From assembly GCA_948938605.1 (NCBI GenBank), contig CARAIG010000004.1, forward strand, positions 1-46,219: 46,219 bases of DNA, given 5' to 3'. The number at the start of each line of letters is the position of its first letter. Within the stretch, counting starts at the first letter, position 1. This DNA is from an uncultured Eubacteriales bacterium. GTDB lineage: Bacteria > Bacillota > Clostridia > Christensenellales > CAG-314. Below are positions 32,979-40,720 of the stretch, piece after piece. Below the pieces are notes generated by a model. The model made no database searches, was not told where the DNA came from, and was given only the letters and a program-made list of their open reading frames with translations. The position numbers and the translations under genes are program-made.

Positions 32979-34307
32979 ATGAAATTGCAGGATATCCCCC
33001 AAAGGGTTCACTTTGTAGGCGTGGGCGGTATAGGTATGAGCGCCCTTGCGCAATATTTGCATTTAACGGGACATACCGTTACGGGTAGTGACAGAACGTC
33101 CAACGAACAGACGCAAGCCCTTGCAAAACTAGGCGTGCGCGTATACATAGGCCACAACAAATATAACGTACGCGATGCCGAGTTGGTTGTACATACGTCG
33201 GCAGTGCATGACGACAATTTGGAACTTACCGAAGCTAAAAAAAACGGCGTGCCCGTAATACTGCGCGAAGAATTGTTGGGTACGGTGTTTAACAGTTTTC
33301 CCGTTCGCATTGCGGTGTGCGGCACGCATGGCAAAACAACCGTTACGGCAATGATACATCAGTTGCTTGCAAGTGCCAAAGTAGACCATTCGGCATTCAT
33401 AGGCGGGTTGTATAACGGCACTAATTTTTATTTCGGCGATAACATCGTCGTTGCCGAAGCGTGCGAATACAACCGCAGTTTTTTCAATTTAAAGCCGACG
33501 GTTACCGTTTGTACAAATGCCGAGTACGATCACCCCGATTGTTACCGCAGTAAAAATGCTGTACGTCGCGCTTTTAAAAAGTTCCTTGCAAGTACCGACG
33601 TCAACGGTACGGTAATACTCCCGCGCAGTTTACACAAGCTAGCCCCCGACAATATTCCTTGCATATACTTTGACGACGCATTAACGGGCGAAGTGCGTTT
33701 TAAAGGCGGCAAACCGCGTTTTGTCGCAAGTTTCGGCAAGTGTCAACAGGAAGTTAAACTTGATATTGTCGGCAGACACAATGTTTATAACGCCCTTGCA
33801 GCGCTTGCGGCAGGCTGCGCGCTTAATATCCCGTTATCCGACGGAGTGGTTGCGCTTGAACGGTTTACGGGCGTCGACAGGCGCTGGACGGAATACAATT
33901 GCAGGTTTAAGTGCGTGTTCGATTACGCTCATCACCCGACGGAAATTGCGTGCGCGGTCGAGTCTGCCAAAAACGTTGCAAAGGGGCGCGTTATATGCGT
34001 GTTTCAACCGCATACGTACACCCGTACTAAAACGTTTTTTAAAAAATTCGTCACGTGTTTTAGCGGGGCGGATATTGTAGCGTATTTGCCTATCTATTCC
34101 GCGCGCGAAAAACCTATACGCGGCGTAAATTCGCTGCGGCTTGCTCGTCTTGCGGCAAAAACGGGTTTGAACGCTAAGTATTTTGCCGATTTCAAAACGG
34201 TTTCGCGGTGGCTTAACCAAGTTGCCGAACCTAGTGACTTGGTGCTTATTTTAGGAGCGGGGGATATTGTGAATTTGCACAGTATATTATGTCCTAAGCC
34301 CGTATAA
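32979..34307 (+). CDS. murC: UDP-N-acetylmuramate--L-alanine ligase
   Basis: It adds the first amino acid, L-alanine, to UDP-MurNAc in peptidoglycan synthesis, using ATP in the cytosol. The 442 residues are typical of MurC. Visible are the UDP-binding VGVGGIGMSALAQYL, the P-loop CGTHGKTTVTAM, EACEYNRSF, NAEYDHPDCY, the central GVDRRWTEYN and FDYAHHPTE, and the final LILGAGDIVNL. The ATG at 32979 was chosen because the family starts a few residues before HFVGVGGIG; an in-frame ATG at 32928 would lie within the terminator hairpin. No ribosome site is visible. The last residues (KPV) and the stop are encoded by a dispersed repeat that joins the gene at 34295. Confidence 0.92.
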   Translation: MKLQDIPQRVHFVGVGGIGMSALAQYLHLTGHTVTGSDRTSNEQTQALAKLGVRVYIGHNKYNVRDAELVVHTSAVHDDNLELTEAKKNGVPVILREELLGTVFNSFPVRIAVCGTHGKTTVTAMIHQLLASAKVDHSAFIGGLYNGTNFYFGDNIVVAEACEYNRSFFNLKPTVTVCTNAEYDHPDCYRSKNAVRRAFKKFLASTDVNGTVILPRSLHKLAPDNIPCIYFDDALTGEVRFKGGKPRFVASFGKCQQEVKLDIVGRHNVYNALAALAAGCALNIPLSDGVVALERFTGVDRRWTEYNCRFKCVFDYAHHPTEIACAVESAKNVAKGRVICVFQPHTYTRTKTFFKKFVTCFSGADIVAYLPIYSAREKPIRGVNSLRLARLAAKTGLNAKYFADFKTVSRWLNQVAEPSDLVLILGAGDIVNLHSILCPKPV

Positions 34308-34338
34308 ATGGGGCGTTTACTGCGTTAAACTTGCGTTG
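34295..34338 (+). repeat. Gene-end palindromic repeat, copy 2 (left part only)
   Basis: TAAGCCCGTATAAA, followed by TTTACTGCGTTAAACTTGCG similar to the other copies. It lies in another phase from the nagA copy: here it encodes KPV and its second TAA is the murC stop. No right-hand TACGGGCTTA end is present. Confidence 0.65.
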
Positions 34339-34485
34339 CTAGGACAAATACGCAATGTCGCCGCCGCAGTTTTCGCACACGTATGCGCTTTTTTCGGCGC
34401 AAGCGGGGCAGCACTTTTGACGGCATTTTGTGCATATACAGTAGTCGTGGCTGTTTATTTCGTTGTTACAATTAAAGCATTTCAT
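34339..34485 (-). CDS. Small zinc-ribbon protein
   Basis: A 48-residue cysteine-rich protein: MKCFNCNNEI, then CICTKCRQKCCPACAEKS and YVCENCGGD. Ten cysteines in CxxC/CxC pairs are enough for two zinc sites (double zinc-ribbon type). GAGG lies 8 bases before the ATG, and the TAG stop falls right at the end of the murC-linked repeat on the opposite strand. Too short to be found by length filters, it is supported by the ribosome site and the regular cysteine pattern. It may bind nucleic acid or a protein partner; function unknown. Confidence 0.75.
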   Translation of the reverse strand: MKCFNCNNEINSHDYCICTKCRQKCCPACAEKSAYVCENCGGDIAYLS

Positions 34486-34682
34486 ATTAAAACCTCACTT
34501 GACTAAATTATTGCCACAAGCAGATTAATTTAGTACAAGCAATCCGTTTAATAGCATAGCAAATCAAATTTGTACGTATAACTAACTTTATTTTGCACAT
34601 TGCGGACAATGTTGAGTGTGTTCGCAAAGGACGGTAACAACGTACGGTTGGCATTTCCTTGTTAAATATTTTAAACGACAAC

Positions 34683-34719
34683 AAAAAACGAATGTCCGCT
34701 TAAAGGACATTCGTTTTTT
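34683..34719. terminator. Terminator of the histidine kinase gene
   Basis: Perfect stem CGAATGTCC/GGACATTCG with a 7-base loop, A6 on one side and T6 on the other; it lies 16 bases past the kinase stop on the minus strand. Confidence 0.85.
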
Positions 34720-34734
34720 ATAATTGTAACTATA

Positions 34735-37407
34735 TTACTTTTTAATAAACTTAGCTATCGTTTTTTGAACTACGTCAATGTCGATAGGTTTAGCAATGTG
34801 TGCGTTCATACCGCATTCAATACATTTTTTCATATCGTCGGCAAATGCGTCTGCTGTCATTGCAATTATGGGCAAGTCTTTGTCGGGACGGTTTAACTTG
34901 CGGATTTCGGGGGTAGCTTCGTATCCCGTCATAATAGGCATACGTATATCCATAAGTATTGCTTGGTATTCGCCCGGTTTGGAATCCTTGAACATATCTA
35001 TGCACATTTGTCCGTTTTCCGCGTGGTCGGCTGTAATTCCGACGCTTTCAAGCAGTGCTTCGGCAATTTCCCAGTTAAGGTCGTTGTCTTCCGCAACAAG
35101 TACGTGCAATCCGGTAAGGTCGTAGTCCTTTTTCTGTTCGACGGGTTTATTGATTGTTTCGCCTTCGCCTACAAACGATTTAAGTCCGTAGAACAAAGTA
35201 GATTTAAACAACGGTTTGCTTATAAATCCGCTAATGCCCGCAGCGCGCGCTTCCGTTTCGATTTCCGACCAGTCGTAAGCGGATATAAGCAGGATAGGTA
35301 CGTTGTCTTCGCCTAATTGCTTGTGTATGCGCCTTGCCGTTTCAACGCCGTCAATGCCGGGCAGTTTCCAGTCTAACAAAATGATGTTGTACGGTTTGCG
35401 GTTTTTGTTTGCTTTTACAGCTGCGTCTACCGCATTTTCGCCGTCCAATACCCATTCGGCGTCGATGCCGATTTCCTTTAACGCAACAACCGTAGTTTCG
35501 CACAGTTGTTGGTCGTCGTCGACTATCAGCATTTTCCAATTGGGTAATATCATTTCTTCTTCGGGAACCAACGCTCTTTCAAGGTCGAGCGTAATGTGGA
35601 ATTGAGTTCCCATACCTAGTTCGCTCTTTAATTCGATTGTTCCGTGCATAGCGTCTACAATATACTTTGTAATCGCCATACCTAAACCGGAACCTTCGGT
35701 GTGGTGTACGCGTTTGCTGTCTTCGCGCGAGAACGATTCGAAAATCTTCTTTTGGAATTCGTCCGACATACCTATGCCGTTATCCTTTACGCGGATATGC
35801 GTACGTACGTAATCGCTGCCCAAGGGGGATTCTTCTTGGTCTAAATAAATTTCAATCGTTCCTTCTTCGGAAGTGAACTTAATAGCGTTGGAAAGTAAGT
35901 TTAACAAAACTTGGTTAATACGTACGCTGTCGCAGTAAACTTTTTCCTGTTCGATGCTGCGTACTATTACGTTGAAGTTTTGACGCTTTGTACGTATTTG
36001 CGGTTGAACGATAGTGGTAATGCCGTCCAAAACTTCGCGCAGCGATACCTGTTCCATATTAAGCGTCATTTTGCCGCTTTCGATTTTGGACATATCCAAT
36101 ACGTCGTTGATAAGTCCCAACAGGTGTTTGCTTGACAATGCAATCTTCTTTAAGCAGTCGCCTACTTGCTGCGGATTTTCGATGTTTGCCCTTGCAATAG
36201 CCGTCATACCTACAATTGCGTTCATAGGCGTACGTATATCGTGCGACATATTCGACAAAAATTCACTCTTTGCTTTGCTGGCGTTTAACGCTTCCTCTTT
36301 TGCGGTTTGCAATTGCGACAGAGTTTGTTGGTTGTAGTGGTAGTACAATATAAATACAATCAACAGCATTGCAATGATTGTGACTATCGCAACGACAATC
36401 ATTATTATCCATTGCGTATTGAGTGCTTCGATAACCTCGTTCAATTCGGCATTGTTTGCAAACGAAACCAAAAACCATTCGGATTTAGCCAGTTTGTTGC
36501 AGTACATAAAAATATGTTTTTCTCCGACGTGAAGAATTTGCGAATAAACCGCATTGGTGTAATCATCATCGGCGCGTTGCGAACTGCCGTTCAACATCTT
36601 TTCGTAAAGGTTGTCGATTATCGAGTCGATAGAGTCGTCATTGTATTCGTTTTTCAATAAAGATTCAAAATCGTCGTATTTAGAAGCTTTTGCGCTTGCT
36701 AATACGAAAGAACCGTCTTTACGGATAATGTTAGTGCTGGAATTTTGGGAGTTGTTGTCCACGTTAAGCATATTGACAAACGATTCGTTTTTTATGCCGG
36801 CAATCAACGCCATGCTTTTTTCACCGTTTGTCATTACGTGACTGTCTGTCGGGACACTAAACATTACTATATCTTCGCCCGAAGTCCCGTCTGTTTTAAC
36901 TTGTTTACCAACGGCTATCTTTTGTTCCCCTTTTCGAACGGAATCGCGGAAACTTTTTTTGTCAACAGAAATAAAATCGTTGTTTATAATAAAGTCGATA
37001 ACTCTGCAATCATTGTTTTGCGGATCGTCTACGAAGTTGTCGGTTATGTATACAAAAGCCAAGTAATCGAAACCGCGGGCTTTTGCGCTGTTAGCCAAAG
37101 CAGTGCGGTATTCTTCGTCGCTATCATACATACTGCGCGAGTGATCTTCTACTAACGCTTGAACCATTGTAAGGCGTTGTTCCATTACTGCTTCGAAACG
37201 CTTTGTAAATTGATAACTCGAATCGCGCATTGTCTTTTCGCCGATACGGTCGATTGCGCTATTGCTGTTGCCTACCATATAAATGCCTAAAAAGGTAAAC
37301 AATATTGCGCAGACAACAATGCAAACAACAATGCCGATGAGCATTGTGCGCTGTCCTTTGTCGGACCACCAATTATGCTTATTTGCGGAATTTTCCTTTG
37401 TGTCCAT
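34735..37407 (-). CDS. Hybrid sensor histidine kinase with two receiver domains
   Basis: An 890-residue membrane signalling protein. TM1 is at about 21-45, an extracytoplasmic sensor (probably Cache-like) follows to about 325, and TM2 is at about 330-357. Then HisKA with the phospho-accepting histidine in NMSHDIRTPMNAI (about 389), HATPase with LLNLLSNAIKF (about 504), DNGIGMS and EGSGLGMAI, receiver 1 (about 621-740; aspartate in ILLDWKLPG) and receiver 2 (about 766-888; aspartate in ILMDIRMPI). No Hpt domain or separate output regulator is fused, so phosphotransfer must involve another protein. The start ATG at 37407 has GGAGG 4 bases upstream. No regulator gene is adjacent. The ligand is unknown. 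Confidence 0.9.
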   Translation of the reverse strand: MDTKENSANKHNWWSDKGQRTMLIGIVVCIVVCAILFTFLGIYMVGNSNSAIDRIGEKTMRDSSYQFTKRFEAVMEQRLTMVQALVEDHSRSMYDSDEEYRTALANSAKARGFDYLAFVYITDNFVDDPQNNDCRVIDFIINNDFISVDKKSFRDSVRKGEQKIAVGKQVKTDGTSGEDIVMFSVPTDSHVMTNGEKSMALIAGIKNESFVNMLNVDNNSQNSSTNIIRKDGSFVLASAKASKYDDFESLLKNEYNDDSIDSIIDNLYEKMLNGSSQRADDDYTNAVYSQILHVGEKHIFMYCNKLAKSEWFLVSFANNAELNEVIEALNTQWIIMIVVAIVTIIAMLLIVFILYYHYNQQTLSQLQTAKEEALNASKAKSEFLSNMSHDIRTPMNAIVGMTAIARANIENPQQVGDCLKKIALSSKHLLGLINDVLDMSKIESGKMTLNMEQVSLREVLDGITTIVQPQIRTKRQNFNVIVRSIEQEKVYCDSVRINQVLLNLLSNAIKFTSEEGTIEIYLDQEESPLGSDYVRTHIRVKDNGIGMSDEFQKKIFESFSREDSKRVHHTEGSGLGMAITKYIVDAMHGTIELKSELGMGTQFHITLDLERALVPEEEMILPNWKMLIVDDDQQLCETTVVALKEIGIDAEWVLDGENAVDAAVKANKNRKPYNIILLDWKLPGIDGVETARRIHKQLGEDNVPILLISAYDWSEIETEARAAGISGFISKPLFKSTLFYGLKSFVGEGETINKPVEQKKDYDLTGLHVLVAEDNDLNWEIAEALLESVGITADHAENGQMCIDMFKDSKPGEYQAILMDIRMPIMTGYEATPEIRKLNRPDKDLPIIAMTADAFADDMKKCIECGMNAHIAKPIDIDVVQKTIAKFIKK

Positions 37408-37452
37408 ATGGCCTCCGTTTAATTTAACCAATCGTTAAATTATTATATATAT

Positions 37453-37481
37453 ATTCTACTAAACGTTTTAATTAAAGTCAA
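37453..37481 (-). promoter_or_regulatory. Promoter of the histidine kinase
   Basis: On the minus strand, TTGACT (37476-37481), a 17-base spacer and TAGAAT (37453-37458). The leader is about 40 bases. Confidence 0.7.
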
Positions 37482-37543
37482 CAAAAATACTAAATAATTG
37501 CACCGTTTTGGGGTGAGCTGAGGCGTTTTTTTGCGCTACGGTG

Positions 37544-37572
37544 TTGAATTTGACTTGAATTTGTGCTATATT
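37544..37572 (+). promoter_or_regulatory. Extended -10 promoter of the aldo/keto reductase
   Basis: TTGAAT (37544-37549), a 17-base spacer ending in TGC, and TATATT (37567-37572). Confidence 0.6.
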
Positions 37573-37661
37573 AAAACCAGTTGTTTATATGTGCCGACGG
37601 GACAGCGGTATGTACTGCCGTCAAAATCTCGTCGATTATTTTTAATGGGAGTGAATTTAGT

Positions 37662-38474
37662 ATGATTAATACAAAGTTAAACGACGGAAACAGTATGCCT
37701 ATGTTAGGCTACGGCACTTACAAAATAGACGATTGCGCCCAAGCAACACGTTGTGTTGCCGACGCATTGGAAGCAGGCTACCGTTTAATTGACACAGCTA
37801 CGCTGTACCGCAACGAAGCCGGCATAGGACAAGCAATATCTTCCTGCGGAATTGCGCGTAAGGACTTGTTTGTAACCACTAAACTGTGGACGGACGTAAA
37901 CAGCCGCGACAAAGCATTCAAGTCGGTTGACGAATCGCTTGCAAAACTTAAAACCGACTATTTGGATTTGCTTTTAATTCACTGGCCTACGCAAGCCAAC
38001 GTTACGGTATGGCAGGCAATGCTCGAATTGCAGCAGCAGGGCGTAGTGCGTTCGGTAGGGGTATCCAATTTTAAACAACACCACGTTGACGAATTGCTAA
38101 CCGCAACAGGGGTTGTTCCCGTCGTAAACCAAGTGGAATTTCATCCGCTGTTTCAACAGCCCGATTTGCAGCAATATTGCAACGGAAAAAATATCCGATT
38201 GCAAGCTTGGTCGCCCCTTATGCGTGCAAAGGCGTTGCAAATTGACGAACTTTCCCGTCTGGCTGCAAAGTACAATGTAACCGTAGCGCAGCTTATTTTG
38301 CGTTGGGATATTCAACTGGGCGTTGCCACAATACCCAAAACAACCAACAAAGAACGTATGGCGGAAAACTTCGACATTTTCCGTTTTGAAATAAGCGATC
38401 GGGATATGCAAGCGATTGCCAATCTAAACTCTAACGAAAGGCAGTATCGCGACCCCGACAACCACGGCTTCTAA
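37662..38474 (+). CDS. Aldo/keto reductase (2,5-diketo-gluconate reductase/YtbE-like)
   Basis: An NADPH-dependent oxidoreductase of the AKR superfamily that reduces aldehydes or ketones. The 270 residues match the family. The tetrad is present: aspartate and tyrosine in LIDTATLYRNE, lysine in VTTKLW, histidine in LIHWP. The cofactor end TIPKTTNKERMAEN is clear. The C-terminus ERQYRDPDNHGF is normal for the family, so the repeat that begins at the stop codon did not shorten it. The ATG at 37662 has GGGAG about 10 bases upstream; an upstream in-frame start at 37581 has none. Substrate unknown. Confidence 0.9.
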   Translation: MINTKLNDGNSMPMLGYGTYKIDDCAQATRCVADALEAGYRLIDTATLYRNEAGIGQAISSCGIARKDLFVTTKLWTDVNSRDKAFKSVDESLAKLKTDYLDLLLIHWPTQANVTVWQAMLELQQQGVVRSVGVSNFKQHHVDELLTATGVVPVVNQVEFHPLFQQPDLQQYCNGKNIRLQAWSPLMRAKALQIDELSRLAAKYNVTVAQLILRWDIQLGVATIPKTTNKERMAENFDIFRFEISDRDMQAIANLNSNERQYRDPDNHGF

Positions 38475-38592
38475 ACCCGTATAAACATCGCAATACTGCG
38501 TTGTCCTTACGTTTTTGCTAAGTCACGTACGCTTAGTACGCTCCTGTCGCAAAATCCGCGGTCGCCTTGTCTTGCTCGTTTCTACGGGCTTA
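38472..38592 (+). repeat. Gene-end palindromic repeat, copy 3
   Basis: A 121-base element bounded by TAAACCCGTA and TACGGGCTTA; its TAA is the stop codon of the aldo/keto reductase. The left end matches the nagA copy for about 30 bases. Confidence 0.7.
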
Positions 38593-38762
38593 GAATAGAT
38601 ATATAAAAGTGTATCTGCTTTGTTAAACTGCGGACTCATGCTCAGTCCTTAGCCGAGCAACGTAGTTGCGAACGCCACGAAGCGCAAGCGTAGTATTTAC
38701 GCTTAGTAAACTCCTTCGCGTTCGCTTTGTTTGCCTAGCATCCACCCCTTTCTACGGGCTTA
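38593..38762 (+). repeat. Second unit of the gene-end repeat array
   Basis: It contains the AGCCGAGCAACGTAGTTGC block seen at 26661 and ends in another TACGGGCTTA (38753-38762). The stretch after it, GTATATAAAAGGCGCGTCTA then CTGCGTT, resembles the left end of the element. The rest of the gap to 39018 has no gene. Confidence 0.6.
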
Positions 38763-38816
38763 GGAAGTGTGGTATATAAAAGGCGCGTCTACTGCGTTGT
38801 CTTGCCTTTTTGTTTC

Positions 38817-38843
38817 GTAGGGTGGGCAGACTCTTGCCCACCG
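38817..38843 (+). repeat. REP-like hairpin, copy 4
   Basis: GTAGG followed by GTGGGCAGACTCTTGCCCAC, almost identical to copy 1; both lie about 55 bases after a TACGGGCTTA end. Confidence 0.75.
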
Positions 38844-38965
38844 AATTATTACATTAAACTAAACATCACCACAATATTGCATTTAAATGCGTAATGTTTT
38901 GCCTACGAAAGGTGTGGCGGCATATTAACAGTTATTACGTACAACTTTTTGCATTTAAACCGTAC

Positions 38966-39001
38966 AAAAAAAGCAGAGATTGCATCTTCTCTGCTTTTTT
39001 T
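38966..39001. terminator. Terminator of the HAD hydrolase gene
   Basis: Stem GCAGAGA/TCTCTGC flanked by A7 and T7; it lies about 18 bases past the HAD stop on the minus strand and could also stop plus-strand transcription. Confidence 0.8.
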
Positions 39002-39018
39002 GTTTAATTTACACTGTA

Positions 39019-39744
39019 TTATTTTTTCAGCAACAGTTTTGTTATTTCCTTAAAGTCGCCGTTTTCTACAATATACTTTGCGGGGAATTTAGGTTTTGCG
39101 TCGTAATCGGTCAAGTTTGTTTTTATCCACAAACAGTCTATTTTTGCGCTTTTTGCTCCGTCAACGTCCGTTTTGGGGTCGTTGCCGATATAAATAGTTT
39201 CCGCCTTGTTAAGTTTGAACTTTTCGCACGCAAAGTCAAAAAGTTTAGCGTCGGGTTTTGCGCAGCCGTAGTCGGACGAATAAACAATGCCGTCAAAGTA
39301 TTTTATAAGTCCCAGTTTTTCAAGTTCGTGTTTGGTATAGCAACGCTGCGCGTTGGACACTATGTAAAGTTTTTTGCGGGCGCGTTTAAGTTGCTTTAAC
39401 GTTTCGATAACGTCGGGATAAACGCGCAAACGCTCGGTGCTGAACGCGCGGAATTCTTGCGCCAAGTGCGTTGCAAGCGTTTTTGTCGCCTTTTTGCCCT
39501 TATTTTCGAATATGTGTTTGGATACTTCCACGACGTCCACTTCGGGGCATTTAAAACGTTTTAAGCCTTGGCGTATTTGCCAATCGCAACTCATAAAGTA
39601 CGTTTCTTTCAATTCCTCGGCAGTATAATTTACGTCGTAAAAAGCAATGGTGTTGGCAAGTTTTTGCCAAGTTTCGATGTCGTATTCGTTGGTGTGTATA
39701 TCTACCAAAGTACCGTACACGTCAAACACAAAATTTTTGTACAT
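39019..39744 (-). CDS. HAD-superfamily hydrolase (haloacid dehalogenase-like phosphatase)
   Basis: A 241-residue soluble enzyme, probably a phosphatase of small phosphorylated metabolites. HAD motif I is FDVYGTLVD (residues 7-15), motif II is the serine in YIVSNAQ, motif III the lysine before PDAKLF (GCAKPDAKLF), and motif IV is YIGNDPKTDVDGAKSA. A helical C1 cap at about 18-100 fits subfamily I. Motif I reads DxYGT rather than the common DxDGT, so the usual second (acid/base) aspartate is a tyrosine, as in dehalogenase-type members. GAGAGG precedes the ATG. It is monocistronic, downstream of arsR on the same strand but with its own promoter. Confidence 0.85.
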   Translation of the reverse strand: MYKNFVFDVYGTLVDIHTNEYDIETWQKLANTIAFYDVNYTAEELKETYFMSCDWQIRQGLKRFKCPEVDVVEVSKHIFENKGKKATKTLATHLAQEFRAFSTERLRVYPDVIETLKQLKRARKKLYIVSNAQRCYTKHELEKLGLIKYFDGIVYSSDYGCAKPDAKLFDFACEKFKLNKAETIYIGNDPKTDVDGAKSAKIDCLWIKTNLTDYDAKPKFPAKYIVENGDFKEITKLLLKK

Positions 39745-39867
39745 ATCTTTCGCCTCTCTTTCACCGCTTTTATATTAAACAATTCAAACGGCGTTTTTGT
39801 TGCAGTTGATAAAAATTATATTTTTAAAATGCATCAAACGGTATTGTTTAACACGATATTATAAAAC

Positions 39868-39896
39868 AGTATAGCACTCTTTAAGTTCATTGTACA
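39868..39896 (-). promoter_or_regulatory. Promoter of the HAD hydrolase gene
   Basis: On the minus strand, TGTACA (39891-39896), a 17-base spacer ending in TGC, and TATACT (39868-39873). The extended -10 makes up for the weak -35. Confidence 0.6.
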
Positions 39897-39901
39897 GCAA
39901 A

Positions 39902-40231
39902 TCAATACCCTAAATATTCTACGCCGACAAGTAAAATTTCGTTAATTTTAGGGTTGGTTATTTTGTATTTTAAAATCTTTCCCTGCCTTTCCGCCTGTAC
40001 GACGTCGGTATCGCGCAGCAATCTTAATTGGTGCGAAACGGTGGTTTGGTTCATATTAAGTATTTTTGACAAGTCCGTCACGCACAGCGGCGCTATCGCT
40101 AACGCCGAAAGCAGTTTTACTCTTGACGGATCGGACAGCAGCGAAAAAAACCTTGCAATCTTAGCCGTTGCGGTATCGTCCGGTAGATAGCAATCTAAAT
40201 CGTCCAAAATTTGCGGAGTAGCTTGTAACAT
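39902..40231 (-). CDS. ArsR/SmtB-family transcriptional repressor
   Basis: A 109-residue winged-helix regulator. The course FFSLLSDPSRVKLLSALAIAPLCVTDLSKILNMNQTTVSHQLRLLRDTDVVQAERQG is the ArsR signature, with the recognition helix near residues 52-67. The classic metal motifs (ELCVCDL of ArsR/CadC, or DxHxxxH in helix 5 of SmtB/CzrA) are not intact; the alpha3 region reads LCVTDL, with only one of the two cysteines. So the inducer may be something other than arsenic or cadmium. The start at 40231 was chosen because AAGGGG lies 7 bases upstream; an extended frame to 40255 has no ribosome site. An inverted repeat upstream is a likely operator. No transporter is adjacent. Confidence 0.85.
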   Translation of the reverse strand: MLQATPQILDDLDCYLPDDTATAKIARFFSLLSDPSRVKLLSALAIAPLCVTDLSKILNMNQTTVSHQLRLLRDTDVVQAERQGKILKYKITNPKINEILLVGVEYLGY

Positions 40232-40294
40232 AATTTTCCCCTTTAACATAAACAACAGCCTAGGCTTGTACCTTATTATAAAAAAAATTTTACA

Positions 40295-40324
40295 ATATGC
40301 ACAATTAAAAACGTTTGCGCATAT
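40295..40324. promoter_or_regulatory. Probable operator of the ArsR-family repressor
   Basis: Imperfect inverted repeat ATATGCACAA (40295-40304), a 10-base spacer, TTGCGCATAT (40315-40324), 9 of 10 bases paired. It resembles the ATATG-n-CA...TG-n-CATAT sites of ArsR/SmtB repressors and lies just upstream of a TATAAT (minus strand, 40275-40280), so it would cover the arsR promoter. Confidence 0.55.
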
Positions 40325-40456
40325 TTTAGTAAAAAACGGTAGTTGTATAAAAATTACGGTTTTTGTTTATAAGTAAATACTACAATACGCTTGATTGAAA
40401 ACAATGTCGTATATTGTAGCAAAATAACAACGTTTGTAAAAACAAAGGGGATTTTT

Positions 40457-40678
40457 ATGAATATAACAACAAGTTTACTGTATTTGCTTTTGCTTTATGC
40501 CGTTTTGGATAAGGACAACAAGTTGTCGCTAACTAACGGTTTAATTATTGCTTTTGTAATATTACTGCTTAACTGCTATTACAACAACAGGTGTTGCGGT
40601 AACAACAATTCTACAACGACAACCACCACAACGACCACAAACGGTAACGGTATTTTCGGTACAATCAACGGCTTTTAA
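40457..40678 (+). CDS. Small membrane protein with a threonine run
   Basis: A 73-residue protein. One or two hydrophobic stretches (about 5-17 and 27-41) are followed by CYYNNRCCGNNN, nine consecutive threonines, and a glycine/asparagine-rich end (NGNGIFGTINGF). The threonine codons are mixed (ACA, ACG, ACC), so the run is not simple triplet slippage. AAAGGGG lies 6 bases before the ATG at 40457, strongly supporting expression; an in-frame upstream start at 40391 has none. No family recognised. It is divergent from arsR, so it might be co-regulated, which is inference. Confidence 0.65.
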   Translation: MNITTSLLYLLLLYAVLDKDNKLSLTNGLIIAFVILLLNCYYNNRCCGNNNSTTTTTTTTTNGNGIFGTINGF

Positions 40679-40720
40679 TTAGTCGCTCACTCTTAGAGCA
40701 AAGCGGAAGTAAAAGTTTAA

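Noticed and set aside
34560..34690. Minus-strand frame ending CEHTQHCPQCAK, zinc-ribbon-like
   Set aside because: The cysteine spacing is tempting, but the frame has no start codon and runs out of the kinase terminator; possibly a decayed gene, not supportable.
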